Positions 24,950 to 32,832 of a stretch of 64,000 nucleotides of DNA are shown piece after piece. The stretch spans positions 3,421,001-3,485,000 of the forward strand of contig NZ_CP133148.1 in the NCBI RefSeq assembly GCF_036488675.1. The letters are read 5' to 3'. The DNA comes from Sinorhizobium chiapasense. Its GTDB lineage: Bacteria > Pseudomonadota > Alphaproteobacteria > Rhizobiales > Rhizobiaceae. The notes under the pieces are model-generated. The model was not told the DNA's origin, did not search any database, and was given only the letters and a program-made list of their open reading frames with translations. Position 1 is the first letter of the stretch. Every line of letters starts with the position of its first letter. A program made the translations under genes and the position numbers.

Positions 24950-26250
24950 TCCAGCGTGAACACACCCTCCCACGCCCGCTCCAGCATCTCCAGCGAAGCC
25001 ACCTTCGGCATCGCGTTGAACTCGCAATACGACCTGATGAAATCCAGCAGGTACTTCGGGTGGTAACAGGACGCCAGCGATACACCGCTGTACTTACGCT
25101 CATAGAACAGGTGCAAATCACTGGCCTTTATGTCTACCGCGACTTGGCGCGCATAAGAGCCGAAGATCCGGATATATTCGTCCCGCGACGGGTTATTCAC
25201 AAATATCTTGTACTTGAGGCGCCGCAGCCCCGCCTCGTCGGAGAGATCCTTTGGCGCGATATTGGTCGAGAAAACCACAAGCTCGTCGAACGGAACCTTG
25301 AACTTCTTGCCCGTATGCAGCGTGAGAAAGTCGTATCCACGCTCAAGCGGCACGATCCAGCGATTGATCAACGCTTGCGGCACCACCTGCTGCCGACCGA
25401 AATCGTCGATGATGAACACGCCTCCCGAGGCCTTCAGGTGCAGCGGGGCCTCATAGACGTTCGAGCCGTCGCTGAAGGCGAGGTCAAGGAGGTCCAGCGT
25501 CAGTTCGCCGCCGGTCTTGATCACCGGTCGCCGGCATTCGACCCATCGCTGGTCGGCCTTGGGATACGGATTTCCCGACGCCTCTCCGACCGGCTGGTGC
25601 ACGGCCTCGTCGTAGAAGCTGATCACATAGCCGCCGACCTCGACCGCGTAGGGCACCCAGATCGTCTGGACAAACAGCCGCGCGGAGCGTTCGGCAATGC
25701 TGGTCTTGCCATTGCCCGGCGGTCCGTAGAGCAGGATGGACTGGCCCGAATTCATCGCCGGACCGAGCTTCTCGACGAGTGACGGTGACAGCACCAGCCC
25801 CTCGAGACTTTCGATCAACCGGTCCTGGGTCACCCGCTCGTGGTGGATCGATTGCAATTCGAGCTGCCGGCAGAAGGCATCGAGCGACACCGGCGCCGGC
25901 CCGACATATTGCGATTGCCGCAACGCCGCCTGCGCGTATTCGAGCCCCTTCGTCGAAAGCGCGTAGCGGATGTCGGACTTGACGTCTTCTCCGGCGAGCC
26001 CCCTCGCCTCGAGGAAGGCAAGCTTGACCAGTTCCTTGACGAGCTGATTGACCACCGCTTTCGGCAATTTCATCCGGCCAGCGAGATGCGACGGGGTGAC
26101 GGTATCCTGCTCGGCCGCGCATTTTGCTGCCAGGCGCAGCATGAAGGACGGTTCGAGACCGGTTTCCTTCGCACCAGCGGGCGCCAGCGGCATTCGGGGA
26201 TCGAGCGTCAGCGCGAAGTCTTCGCGGCCTTCGTCGGGCGAATAGTGCAT
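24946..26250 (-). CDS. Winged-helix/AAA ATPase, last gene of the tad operon
   Basis: 434 residues. About residues 40-110 look like a winged helix (DTVTPSHLAGRMKLPKAVVN). The ATPase domain has Walker A GPPGNGKT (176-183) and Walker B GVFIIDDFGR (about 277-286), and is followed by a C-terminal helical lid. It starts 15 bases after the tadC stop with GAGG upstream, so it is co-transcribed with the pilus genes. Not one of the standard tad gene products; it could drive pilus assembly or act in regulation. Its TAG stop lies in a palindromic repeat. Confidence 0.75.
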   Translation of the reverse strand: MHYSPDEGREDFALTLDPRMPLAPAGAKETGLEPSFMLRLAAKCAAEQDTVTPSHLAGRMKLPKAVVNQLVKELVKLAFLEARGLAGEDVKSDIRYALSTKGLEYAQAALRQSQYVGPAPVSLDAFCRQLELQSIHHERVTQDRLIESLEGLVLSPSLVEKLGPAMNSGQSILLYGPPGNGKTSIAERSARLFVQTIWVPYAVEVGGYVISFYDEAVHQPVGEASGNPYPKADQRWVECRRPVIKTGGELTLDLLDLAFSDGSNVYEAPLHLKASGGVFIIDDFGRQQVVPQALINRWIVPLERGYDFLTLHTGKKFKVPFDELVVFSTNIAPKDLSDEAGLRRLKYKIFVNNPSRDEYIRIFGSYARQVAVDIKASDLHLFYERKYSGVSLASCYHPKYLLDFIRSYCEFNAMPKVASLEMLERAWEGVFTLD

Positions 26251-26265
26251 GGAGACCTCGCTGTT

Positions 26266-27213
26266 TTAACCGCCGGGCTTGAGGCCGGAGAGAAGACTGA
26301 CGACACGAAGGACGATTGGCACGAGCACGATGATGAGGCTCACCGGAAACAGGAAGGCGCCGAGCGGCAGCAGCATCTTGATCGGCAGGGCATTGGCCTT
26401 CTCCTCGGCCCGCACGACGCGCAGGTCGCGCATTTCCTTGCTGTAGACGCGCAGCGTCTGGGTCACGCTGGTTCCCAGTTCCTCCGACTGGCGGAAGAGG
26501 ACGGAAAGCGCGCGCGCCTCGTCGATCCGCAAGCGCGCGGCAAGGTTGGCCAAGGCCTCGCGCAGCCGGCGTCCGCCTCGCACTTCCAGCATCATGATCG
26601 AAAGATGCAGGCCGAAATCCTTGCGCTTGTCGACGAATTCCCGGGCGACGCGGTTGGCCGCCGCTTCCAGACTCATGCCCGCATCGAGGCAGACGATCAG
26701 CATGTCCATGAAATCGGGAAACAGGCGGCGATATTCCCGCTCCTTCGCATCGCCGCGCCGGTCGATATAGATATTGACCAGGACAAAGGCGATGCCGGCC
26801 GCAAACATCGCCATCACCAGGATCGCGAGCTGCGACAATTCGGGAAGGAAGCGGCCGAGAGCCCAGACCGTTGCCGCCACGATGCCCATGCATACGGCGG
26901 CGCGGATGACCTGAAATACCGTCACCGCGCTGGCACTGAAATAGCCGGCGCGGATCAGCCGGTTCTGGGTGGAGTTCGCGTTCGTGTCGCGTCGGGTGAT
27001 CTCGAAATAGCGGCGGATCAGGCGATTTTCCGCCTCGCCGAGATCTGCGATTGCGGCATCTCCCAGATGGAATTCCTCACTACCCGCCTTCGCGCTCGTT
27101 TCCGACAGCCGGACGCCGACCTCGCGCCGCCGGAAGACCAGTTCGGACGCTGCGCCGGAAAAGATCAGCACCGAGAAGAAGACGATGAGGTAAATCCCGT
27201 ACTCGCTCGACAT
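26266..27213 (-). CDS. tadC: Tad pilus inner-membrane platform protein TadC
   Basis: 315-residue T2SS-F-domain membrane protein. Several membrane segments are visible, including VCMGIVAATVWALG, LAILVMAMFAAGIAFVLVNI and LGAFLFPVSLIIVLVPIVL. The F-domain motif FPDFMDMLIVCLDAGMSLEA is clear. With TadB it forms the base on which CpaF works. ATG 27213 (MSSEYGIYL) lies 7 bases after the tadB stop. Confidence 0.9.
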   Translation of the reverse strand: MSSEYGIYLIVFFSVLIFSGAASELVFRRREVGVRLSETSAKAGSEEFHLGDAAIADLGEAENRLIRRYFEITRRDTNANSTQNRLIRAGYFSASAVTVFQVIRAAVCMGIVAATVWALGRFLPELSQLAILVMAMFAAGIAFVLVNIYIDRRGDAKEREYRRLFPDFMDMLIVCLDAGMSLEAAANRVAREFVDKRKDFGLHLSIMMLEVRGGRRLREALANLAARLRIDEARALSVLFRQSEELGTSVTQTLRVYSKEMRDLRVVRAEEKANALPIKMLLPLGAFLFPVSLIIVLVPIVLRVVSLLSGLKPGG

Positions 27214-27220
27214 CGCGGCC

Positions 27221-28174
27221 TCAGTACTCGAAGTTGACCATCTTGTAGAGAATGACATTGCCGATCGCCATGATGACAAGCAGCACGGTGACGACGATCG
27301 ACCCGTAGCCGCTGTCCCAGACAGGATCGAAATAGGTCGGCGAGAGCGCCTTGATCATCGCGTAGAGAAGGAACGGATAAAGCGACATGAAGATCGCGGT
27401 GATGCGCCCTTCGGACGAGATCGCCTTGACCTTGGCCTTCAGCATCGACCGGTCGCGCAGCGTTTTCGAAAGGTTCTGCAGTATTTCGACGAGATTGCCG
27501 CCGGTCCCCGCCTGTACGCTGAGCGAAATCGCCAGGAGGTTCAGGTCCTCGACACCCACGCGGTCGGAAAGATTGACGAGCGCGTCGTCGAGTGTCACGC
27601 CATAGGTCAGCTCGTCCGACAGAAGGCCGAACTCGCTGCCGATCGGATCGGGCATTTCGCGCGCGACGAGCGCGATCGCCGCCGGCAGCGGGTGCCCGGC
27701 CGCAAGGCTTCGATTGGCCACATCGAGTGCTTCGGGAAGCTTTTCCGTAAATTTGCGCATGCGGCTCGCGCGTGCACGCCAGACGACAAGCACGGGAATA
27801 AGGAAGCAAACCGCGAGAAAAACGGGAACCCGGATCAGGTTGCTCGGCACGAGGAACTGGACGACGAGCCAGCCGAGGAGCGCGCCGGCGATCGCATAGA
27901 GCACAAATCGCTTCGCATCGAACTTGATGCCAGACTGGGTGTAGAACTGCCTCAGCCGCTGCATCAGTGGAAGCGATCGCCAGTCCTCGCCGGCACCGCG
28001 CTCTTTCAGCATGTCGCGATAGGCCTTGCCGTGATCCTCGCTCCCATCGAGCAGGCTCAAGCGACGGTTCACCGCCCTGTGGCGTTCGGACGTCCGGAAA
28101 TAGCCGCGCAGCAGGGCTTCGGCGGAAATCAGCGCCGCGATGAACACGGCGGCGTAAAGCAGGATGAGCGTCAT
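27221..28174 (-). CDS. tadB: Tad pilus inner-membrane platform protein TadB
   Basis: 317 residues with a T2SS-F domain (LPEALDVANRSLAAGHPLPA is the core motif) and membrane segments at both ends (MTLILLYAAVFIAALISAEA, then IVVTVLLVIMAIGNVILYKM). Its start overlaps the cpaF stop (ATGA), so the two are translationally coupled. Partner of TadC in the inner-membrane platform of the Flp pilus. Confidence 0.9.
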   Translation of the reverse strand: MTLILLYAAVFIAALISAEALLRGYFRTSERHRAVNRRLSLLDGSEDHGKAYRDMLKERGAGEDWRSLPLMQRLRQFYTQSGIKFDAKRFVLYAIAGALLGWLVVQFLVPSNLIRVPVFLAVCFLIPVLVVWRARASRMRKFTEKLPEALDVANRSLAAGHPLPAAIALVAREMPDPIGSEFGLLSDELTYGVTLDDALVNLSDRVGVEDLNLLAISLSVQAGTGGNLVEILQNLSKTLRDRSMLKAKVKAISSEGRITAIFMSLYPFLLYAMIKALSPTYFDPVWDSGYGSIVVTVLLVIMAIGNVILYKMVNFEY

Positions 28175-29622
28175 GATTGGGCAGGTCCCGTTTGCAATGC
28201 TCTGCCGGGCTCGAAGATCGCTGCCGGCACGGCGATCCCGAGTTCGGCGAATTCCTCGATGAAGCGCGGGCGCAGGCCCGTCGCGCGGAACTCGCCTTGG
28301 ATGCGGCCGTCCTCTCCCGTGCCCGTCTTCTTGAAGCGCATGATCTCCTGCATCTGGACGACGTCGCCCTCCATGCCGGTGATCTCGGAAACCGAGACAA
28401 TCCTGCGGCTGCCGTCGCTCAGACGCTGCACCTGAACGATGAGCGTGATGGCGGAGGCGATCTGCGAACGGATGCTGAGCTGGGACATCGGCATGCCGGC
28501 CATGCCGACCATCTGTTCCAGTCGACCGACCGCATCACGCGGGGTGTTGGCATGGATGGTCGTCATCGACCCTTCGTGGCCGGTGTTCATCGCCTGCAGC
28601 ATGTCGAATGCCTCCTCGCCGCGCACCTCACCGACGATGATGCGGTCGGGCCGCATGCGAAGCGCGTTTTTCAGGAGCTCGCGCTGGCGGACCTCGTTGC
28701 GGCCGTCGAGCGTCGGCGGCCGGGTTTCCATCCGGCCAACATGCGGCTGCTGGAGCTGCAGCTCGGCCGCGTCCTCGATGGTGATCAGGCGCTCTGCCGG
28801 CGAAATCTGCGACGAAAGCGCATTGAGCAGCGTCGTCTTGCCCGAGCCGGTGCCGCCCGAAATGATCATCGACACCTTGCCCTTGACCGCGGCACTCAGG
28901 AGGATGCGCATGGCGTTCGCCATCGCCCCGTTTTCGACAAGGCGCTCCAGCGTCAGCGGCTTGCGGGTGAACTTGCGGATCGAAACAAGCGGGCCGTCGA
29001 CGGAGATGGGCCGGATCGCCACGTTGACGCGGGATCCATCCTTGAGCCGGGCATCGACCATCGGCGTCGATTCATCGACACGGCGGCCGACGGCCGAGAC
29101 GATCTTGTTGATCACCCGGAGCAGGTGATCCTCGTCCTTGAAGCGGACCGCGGTGCTCTCGAGCCTGCCCCGACGCTCCACATAGACGCTCTTGTGGCCG
29201 TTGATCAGGATGTCGGCGATGGTCTCGTCGGCGAGCAGCGGCTCTATCGGCCCGAGGCCGAGCATCTCGTCGGTGATGTCGCGGATCAGGTCGTTGATTT
29301 CCACGGCATTCAGCGGGAAATTGTTGCGCCGGATATAGTCCTTGACGAGCGGCCTGATCTCGGTCGCGATTTCTTCGTTGTCGAGTGTGTCGAGAATACC
29401 GAGGTTGATCCTGTCGAGCAGATAGCGGTGCAGGTTGACCCGTTCGGCGACCATGTCCCGGCCGAGCGACGCATCTTCGGCCACGGCAGCCACCGCAGCG
29501 GCGGGCGTCGGCGCGGCCGTGTTTGCGACCGGTCCGGCGGGAAGAACTTCGAGGCTTTTCGGTTCTTCGCGCTCCCCCGGCTGAGGCTGCTTGTAGAAAC
29601 GTCCCATGAACCCGGTTGCCAT
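28171..29622 (-). CDS. cpaF: Tad pilus assembly ATPase CpaF/TadA
   Basis: 483-residue secretion ATPase of the VirB11/GspE superfamily that powers pilus assembly. Seen: a low-complexity Ala/Pro N-terminus, the N-domain ending in DETIADILINGHKSVYVERR, Walker A ISGGTGSGKTT, the Asp box LITIEDAAELQL, Walker B RIIVGEVRGEEAFD and the His box MTTIHANTPRDA. ATG 29622 is chosen (AAAGG just upstream); ATG 29607 is possible. The upstream L,D-transpeptidase gene ends 20 bases away. Confidence 0.94.
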   Translation of the reverse strand: MATGFMGRFYKQPQPGEREEPKSLEVLPAGPVANTAAPTPAAAVAAVAEDASLGRDMVAERVNLHRYLLDRINLGILDTLDNEEIATEIRPLVKDYIRRNNFPLNAVEINDLIRDITDEMLGLGPIEPLLADETIADILINGHKSVYVERRGRLESTAVRFKDEDHLLRVINKIVSAVGRRVDESTPMVDARLKDGSRVNVAIRPISVDGPLVSIRKFTRKPLTLERLVENGAMANAMRILLSAAVKGKVSMIISGGTGSGKTTLLNALSSQISPAERLITIEDAAELQLQQPHVGRMETRPPTLDGRNEVRQRELLKNALRMRPDRIIVGEVRGEEAFDMLQAMNTGHEGSMTTIHANTPRDAVGRLEQMVGMAGMPMSQLSIRSQIASAITLIVQVQRLSDGSRRIVSVSEITGMEGDVVQMQEIMRFKKTGTGEDGRIQGEFRATGLRPRFIEEFAELGIAVPAAIFEPGRALQTGPAQS

Positions 29623-29642
29623 CAGCCTTTCACTCCGTTGGA

Positions 29643-30245
29643 CTATTTCACGATCACCGTGGTTCCGACTTTCACCCGGCCGTAGAGATCGATGACGTCG
29701 GCATTGCTCATGCGGAAGCATCCGGAGGACGCAAAATCGCCGACCGTCGACTGGTCGTTCGTCCCGTGGATGCGATAGAGCGTGTCGGCCTTTCCCCGGT
29801 AGAGATAGATCCCGCGCGCGCCCATCGGATTGAGCGGCCCGGCCGGCACGAGTTCGGGAAGCCCCGGCACACGCGCCTTCATCTCGGCCGGCGGCCGCCA
29901 GTCGGGCCATTCGGCCTTTCGGCCGACCTTCACGACGCCCCTCCAGCGGAAACCGTCGCGGCCGACGCCGATCCTGTAGCGGATCGCCCGGTTGCCAGAG
30001 ACGACGAGATCAAGCGTCCGGTTGTCGTTGACGATGACGACCGTGCCGGCCGGGTATTTCTGCTCCGCGGTCACCACGACGCCCGTGGCCGGCCCCAGGC
30101 TTCGTGGCACCAGGCCGGTCGCCAGAGCCGCGACCGGGGAAACCGCAAGAGCGAGCGCGGCGGCGGCGAACGTCGCGCATACAAGCGCTCCGGCGGTGCG
30201 CTGGTCTGGCGTTTGCTCGCCGCTCACCCGGATGCGTACGATCAT
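29643..30245 (-). CDS. L,D-transpeptidase (YkuD domain) inside the tad operon
   Basis: 200 residues. An N-terminal hydrophobic signal/anchor (CATFAAAALALAVSPVAALA) exports it to the periplasm. The YkuD catalytic motif is complete: HGTNDQSTVGDFASSGCFRM, with the nucleophilic Cys, the upstream His and the following Arg. Such enzymes cross-link or remodel peptidoglycan through meso-diaminopimelate. Its start overlaps the cpaE stop by 4 bases and its stop is 20 bases from cpaF, so it is embedded in the pilus operon. It may open or reinforce the wall where the pilus passes, or anchor the secretin. Confidence 0.88.
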   Translation of the reverse strand: MIVRIRVSGEQTPDQRTAGALVCATFAAAALALAVSPVAALATGLVPRSLGPATGVVVTAEQKYPAGTVVIVNDNRTLDLVVSGNRAIRYRIGVGRDGFRWRGVVKVGRKAEWPDWRPPAEMKARVPGLPELVPAGPLNPMGARGIYLYRGKADTLYRIHGTNDQSTVGDFASSGCFRMSNADVIDLYGRVKVGTTVIVK

Positions 30246-31384
30246 CTCACAAGCGCTCCGAGCTTGCTGACGGCCTTGCAGAAGCCGGAGCGCGCGTTCA
30301 CCTCGAAGGGCAACACGCCGCGGTTCAGCGCTTCGCTCAGCGTGTCCCAGTCATAGGCGACGATGTGGGCACGCGTGTCCTTGAAGACCTTGTCCACTTG
30401 CTGCCGGCGCACGCCAAGACTGAAGAGCTTGGTGCGGTATTTGTTGATGACGACAAAGATCGAATCCGCATTGCCGCGCAGCCGCACAAGGTTGAGAAAG
30501 AGATCCTTGGCCTGGTGGAGCGCCGGGATCGTCATTTCGGTGACGATGTAGACGCTGTTGACCGACGAAAGCACATCGGTTTTCCACGGTGTTTCGTAAT
30601 GCGGCATGTCGATGACGGTGTGATCGCTCTCGAAAGCCGCGACGTCCAGCATGCGCAGCACCAGTTCGGCGCCCTTGGCCGCGAGAAGCACCGACGGCTG
30701 CTTGAACGACAGCAGCGAAAAGCCGCCCGAGTGACGCTTGCGCACGAGATCGATGAATTCGAGATCGACGCGCGACGGATTGGTGATGACGGGCTTCAGG
30801 TCGTAGTCGCTGACAAGGTTGAGATAGTAGCCGAGCGACCCTGAGGAGAAATCCATGTCGAACAGATCGACCCGCGGCGCCGCGTTTTTCGTGGGCTGGG
30901 CAAGCGCATGAGCGAGCGACGAAGAAATGACGCTGGCGCCCGCGCCGCCGACGGCGGAAACGACCGCGTGAACCCGGCTGTCGGACGCCCCGCTTCCGGG
31001 CGCATGCGTCGAGATCATGTCGATCAGCGAGCGGCGCTCCAGCGGCTTCTTCAGCCAATCGTTGCCGTTCAGCCGGAAGAGCTGCCGCAGCATCTCGTCC
31101 GCCAGGTCTTCAGAGACGACGACGAGCGGAATATCGCGGTGGCGGCCGCGGAAGGCAAAAAGCTCCGGCCGGTTCAGCATTTCGCCGTTGTCGACATCGA
31201 GTACGATCAGATTGAACTGCGTCGGATCGAACCGCGCCGCATCACCCAGCGCCTTTAGTGCCATATGGCGCACTTCATAGCGCGACAGCGAGCCGAACGT
31301 GTCGAGCATGAAGCTCGCAGCCGCCGCGTCGTCGGAGAGGACAAGGATCTTGGTGGATGCTGCGAAGTTCATATGAGCTGTCAT
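30242..31384 (-). CDS. cpaE: Tad pilus localisation protein CpaE/TadZ
   Basis: 380 residues. The N-terminal part (about 10-130) is receiver-like (KILVLSDDAAAASFMLDTFG; LIVLDVDNGEM). A ParA/MinD-type domain follows. The P-loop position reads SAVGGAGASV (143-152), lacking both lysines of the deviant Walker A (KGGxGKT), so ATP hydrolysis is doubtful, although VDLFDMDFSSGS keeps the Asp-rich strand. CpaE/TadZ places the pilus machine at a pole. An alternative start is ATG 31372. It starts 27 bases after the upstream TadE-like gene. Confidence 0.88.
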   Translation of the reverse strand: MTAHMNFAASTKILVLSDDAAAASFMLDTFGSLSRYEVRHMALKALGDAARFDPTQFNLIVLDVDNGEMLNRPELFAFRGRHRDIPLVVVSEDLADEMLRQLFRLNGNDWLKKPLERRSLIDMISTHAPGSGASDSRVHAVVSAVGGAGASVISSSLAHALAQPTKNAAPRVDLFDMDFSSGSLGYYLNLVSDYDLKPVITNPSRVDLEFIDLVRKRHSGGFSLLSFKQPSVLLAAKGAELVLRMLDVAAFESDHTVIDMPHYETPWKTDVLSSVNSVYIVTEMTIPALHQAKDLFLNLVRLRGNADSIFVVINKYRTKLFSLGVRRQQVDKVFKDTRAHIVAYDWDTLSEALNRGVLPFEVNARSGFCKAVSKLGALVR

Positions 31385-31411
31385 CTCGCTTTCCCACGCA
31401 CTATCAAGGGT

Positions 31412-32341
31412 TCAGCAGGTTGAGCACGTCTTCAGGTCTTCGGTCGTAATCGTCACCGGATGGGCGGGAACGACGATGTCATCGAGCCCGAGCAGGCCGC
31501 CTAGGATGGGCAGGTCGAAGGTGATGTTGCGGACTTCGAGGCGCATCGTCAGCACCGGACCAGTAGGCCGGCCCCAATAGCCGAGGCCGGAGCGTTGATA
31601 GGTCACGACCAGCTTGTCGGGGGTAATGCGCCAGTTGAGATCGCAGATGCCGGGGCGCGGGTCGCCGACCGCGCAATCGCCGTCGCTACCCGTGACGATC
31701 CGCGTCAATTCGGCGCTGCAATTCGCAAGAGCGGGCCCGCAAGTGGAGGAGATCGCGGGATTGTTGGGCGTCCCCGTGCCGTTGTTCAACGGATTCTCTG
31801 CTTCCACCGGAAAGACCTCGTCGAAATCTGAGGTCAACGGGTTGGAGACGGCAGCCAGTCTCGCGCCATATTGCAGCGCCTTCACCGTCTGGTTCCATTG
31901 CGACATGGCATAGCCGAACTCGACGAAGGCCGCGAAGACCAGAAGCACGATGGGAAAGGTGATCAGCGCCTCCGAAAGGGCGATGCCGCTTTCGTCCTGG
32001 CGGAACCCTGTCTTCCGGGTGGGAAAGGCCGATCCACTGGGCGTCGTCGCGCAAGCCGCACCGCCCTCATCCCTGTGCTTGTCACAGGGATCCAGCCACG
32101 GTGCGTCTGCACCGTGAATAACTTCCTCAGGCTCGACATCGAAACGAACACCGCCGCGTCGCCGGCGTTGATTCTTCTGCGCCGCCGACTCGGCGCTGCT
32201 GGATTCCTGTGACAAGCACAGGAATGAGGGGAGGGTGAGCACGCAAGCATCGCCTTGCACAGCGCGCCTGGCCAGCGGAGCGCCCTGCCCCATCAGGTCG
32301 GTCAGAATCCATTGCCGTTGACCTATCCGATTGGTTACCAT
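31412..32341 (-). CDS. TadE-like pseudopilin with an N-terminus altered by a repeat insertion
   Basis: 309 residues. The TadE domain begins only near residue 118: ESGIALSEALITFPIVLLVF, then an amphipathic helix and a C-terminal region with four or more Cys. In TadE proteins this hydrophobic segment is normally within the first 30 residues. The preceding 100 or so residues are largely encoded by a palindromic element (32064-32230). No ATG, GTG or TTG lies in frame between element and domain, so either translation runs through the element from ATG 32341, which overlaps the upstream stop, or the gene is impaired. Confidence 0.7.
   Translation of the reverse strand: MVTNRIGQRQWILTDLMGQGAPLARRAVQGDACVLTLPSFLCLSQESSSAESAAQKNQRRRRGGVRFDVEPEEVIHGADAPWLDPCDKHRDEGGAACATTPSGSAFPTRKTGFRQDESGIALSEALITFPIVLLVFAAFVEFGYAMSQWNQTVKALQYGARLAAVSNPLTSDFDEVFPVEAENPLNNGTGTPNNPAISSTCGPALANCSAELTRIVTGSDGDCAVGDPRPGICDLNWRITPDKLVVTYQRSGLGYWGRPTGPVLTMRLEVRNITFDLPILGGLLGLDDIVVPAHPVTITTEDLKTCSTC
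32064..32230. repeat. Palindromic element, family E, within the TadE-like gene
   Basis: 167 bp bounded by inverted copies: CCCTCATCCCTGTGCTTGTC... at the left and ...GACAAGCACAGGAATGAGGG at the right, each going on to a GGATCCAGC/GCTGGATTC segment. This type is common between genes in rhizobia but here lies in the 5' part of an open reading frame. Confidence 0.72.
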
Positions 32342-32832
32342 CCGATATACCTCTCTTCATGCGAGGCGCTGATGGTGATTGCGTCGATGCCGAGCCAGCC
32401 GAACAGCGGCGAGGCTTCGTACTGATGCGTCGTGGAAACGGTGAAGTTACCGTCTATATCGATCACGACATTGCCGTCAGCATCGACGGGCACGGTAATA
32501 TCGGCAAGGCTGGGTCCCCAACCGGGCACGCGCAGCGTCGTCGCATCAAGACTTTGTGTCCCATAGAGGGCGATACGCTTTGCGGTTTCCACGCTGCAAT
32601 CGGAATTGAAGGTTGCGGTATTCCGACAGCGCGACAGATAGCGCCCGGCATCGCGGAGGCCCGCGTCGATCTGCATCCGCTCCCAGAAAATATTGCCGAA
32701 TTCCAGGATGCCCGCGGCAAAGAGCGTGACGAACGGTACCGCCACCAGCGCCTCGGCAAGCACCGCGCCCTCCTCCTTCGCGAGGAAGCTCGGACAGAGC
32801 CGAAGGCGGATGAAGTTTCGGAGCGCCATCAT
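32335..32832 (-). CDS. tadE: TadE-like minor pseudopilin
   Basis: 165 residues. The typical prepilin-like start is FLAKEEGAVLAEALVAVPFV followed by TLFAAGILEFGNIFWE, i.e. a charged leader and one hydrophobic helix, then an extracellular domain with two Cys (CRNTATFNSDC). The start ATG 32832 overlaps the stop of the upstream tadG-like gene, and its stop overlaps the ATG of the next TadE-like gene, so all three are coupled. Confidence 0.85.
   Translation of the reverse strand: MMALRNFIRLRLCPSFLAKEEGAVLAEALVAVPFVTLFAAGILEFGNIFWERMQIDAGLRDAGRYLSRCRNTATFNSDCSVETAKRIALYGTQSLDATTLRVPGWGPSLADITVPVDADGNVVIDIDGNFTVSTTHQYEASPLFGWLGIDAITISASHEERYIGW

Noticed and set aside
28177..29685. 502-codon plus-strand frame opposite cpaF
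   Set aside because: Antisense shadow; the CpaF motifs on the minus strand are decisive.
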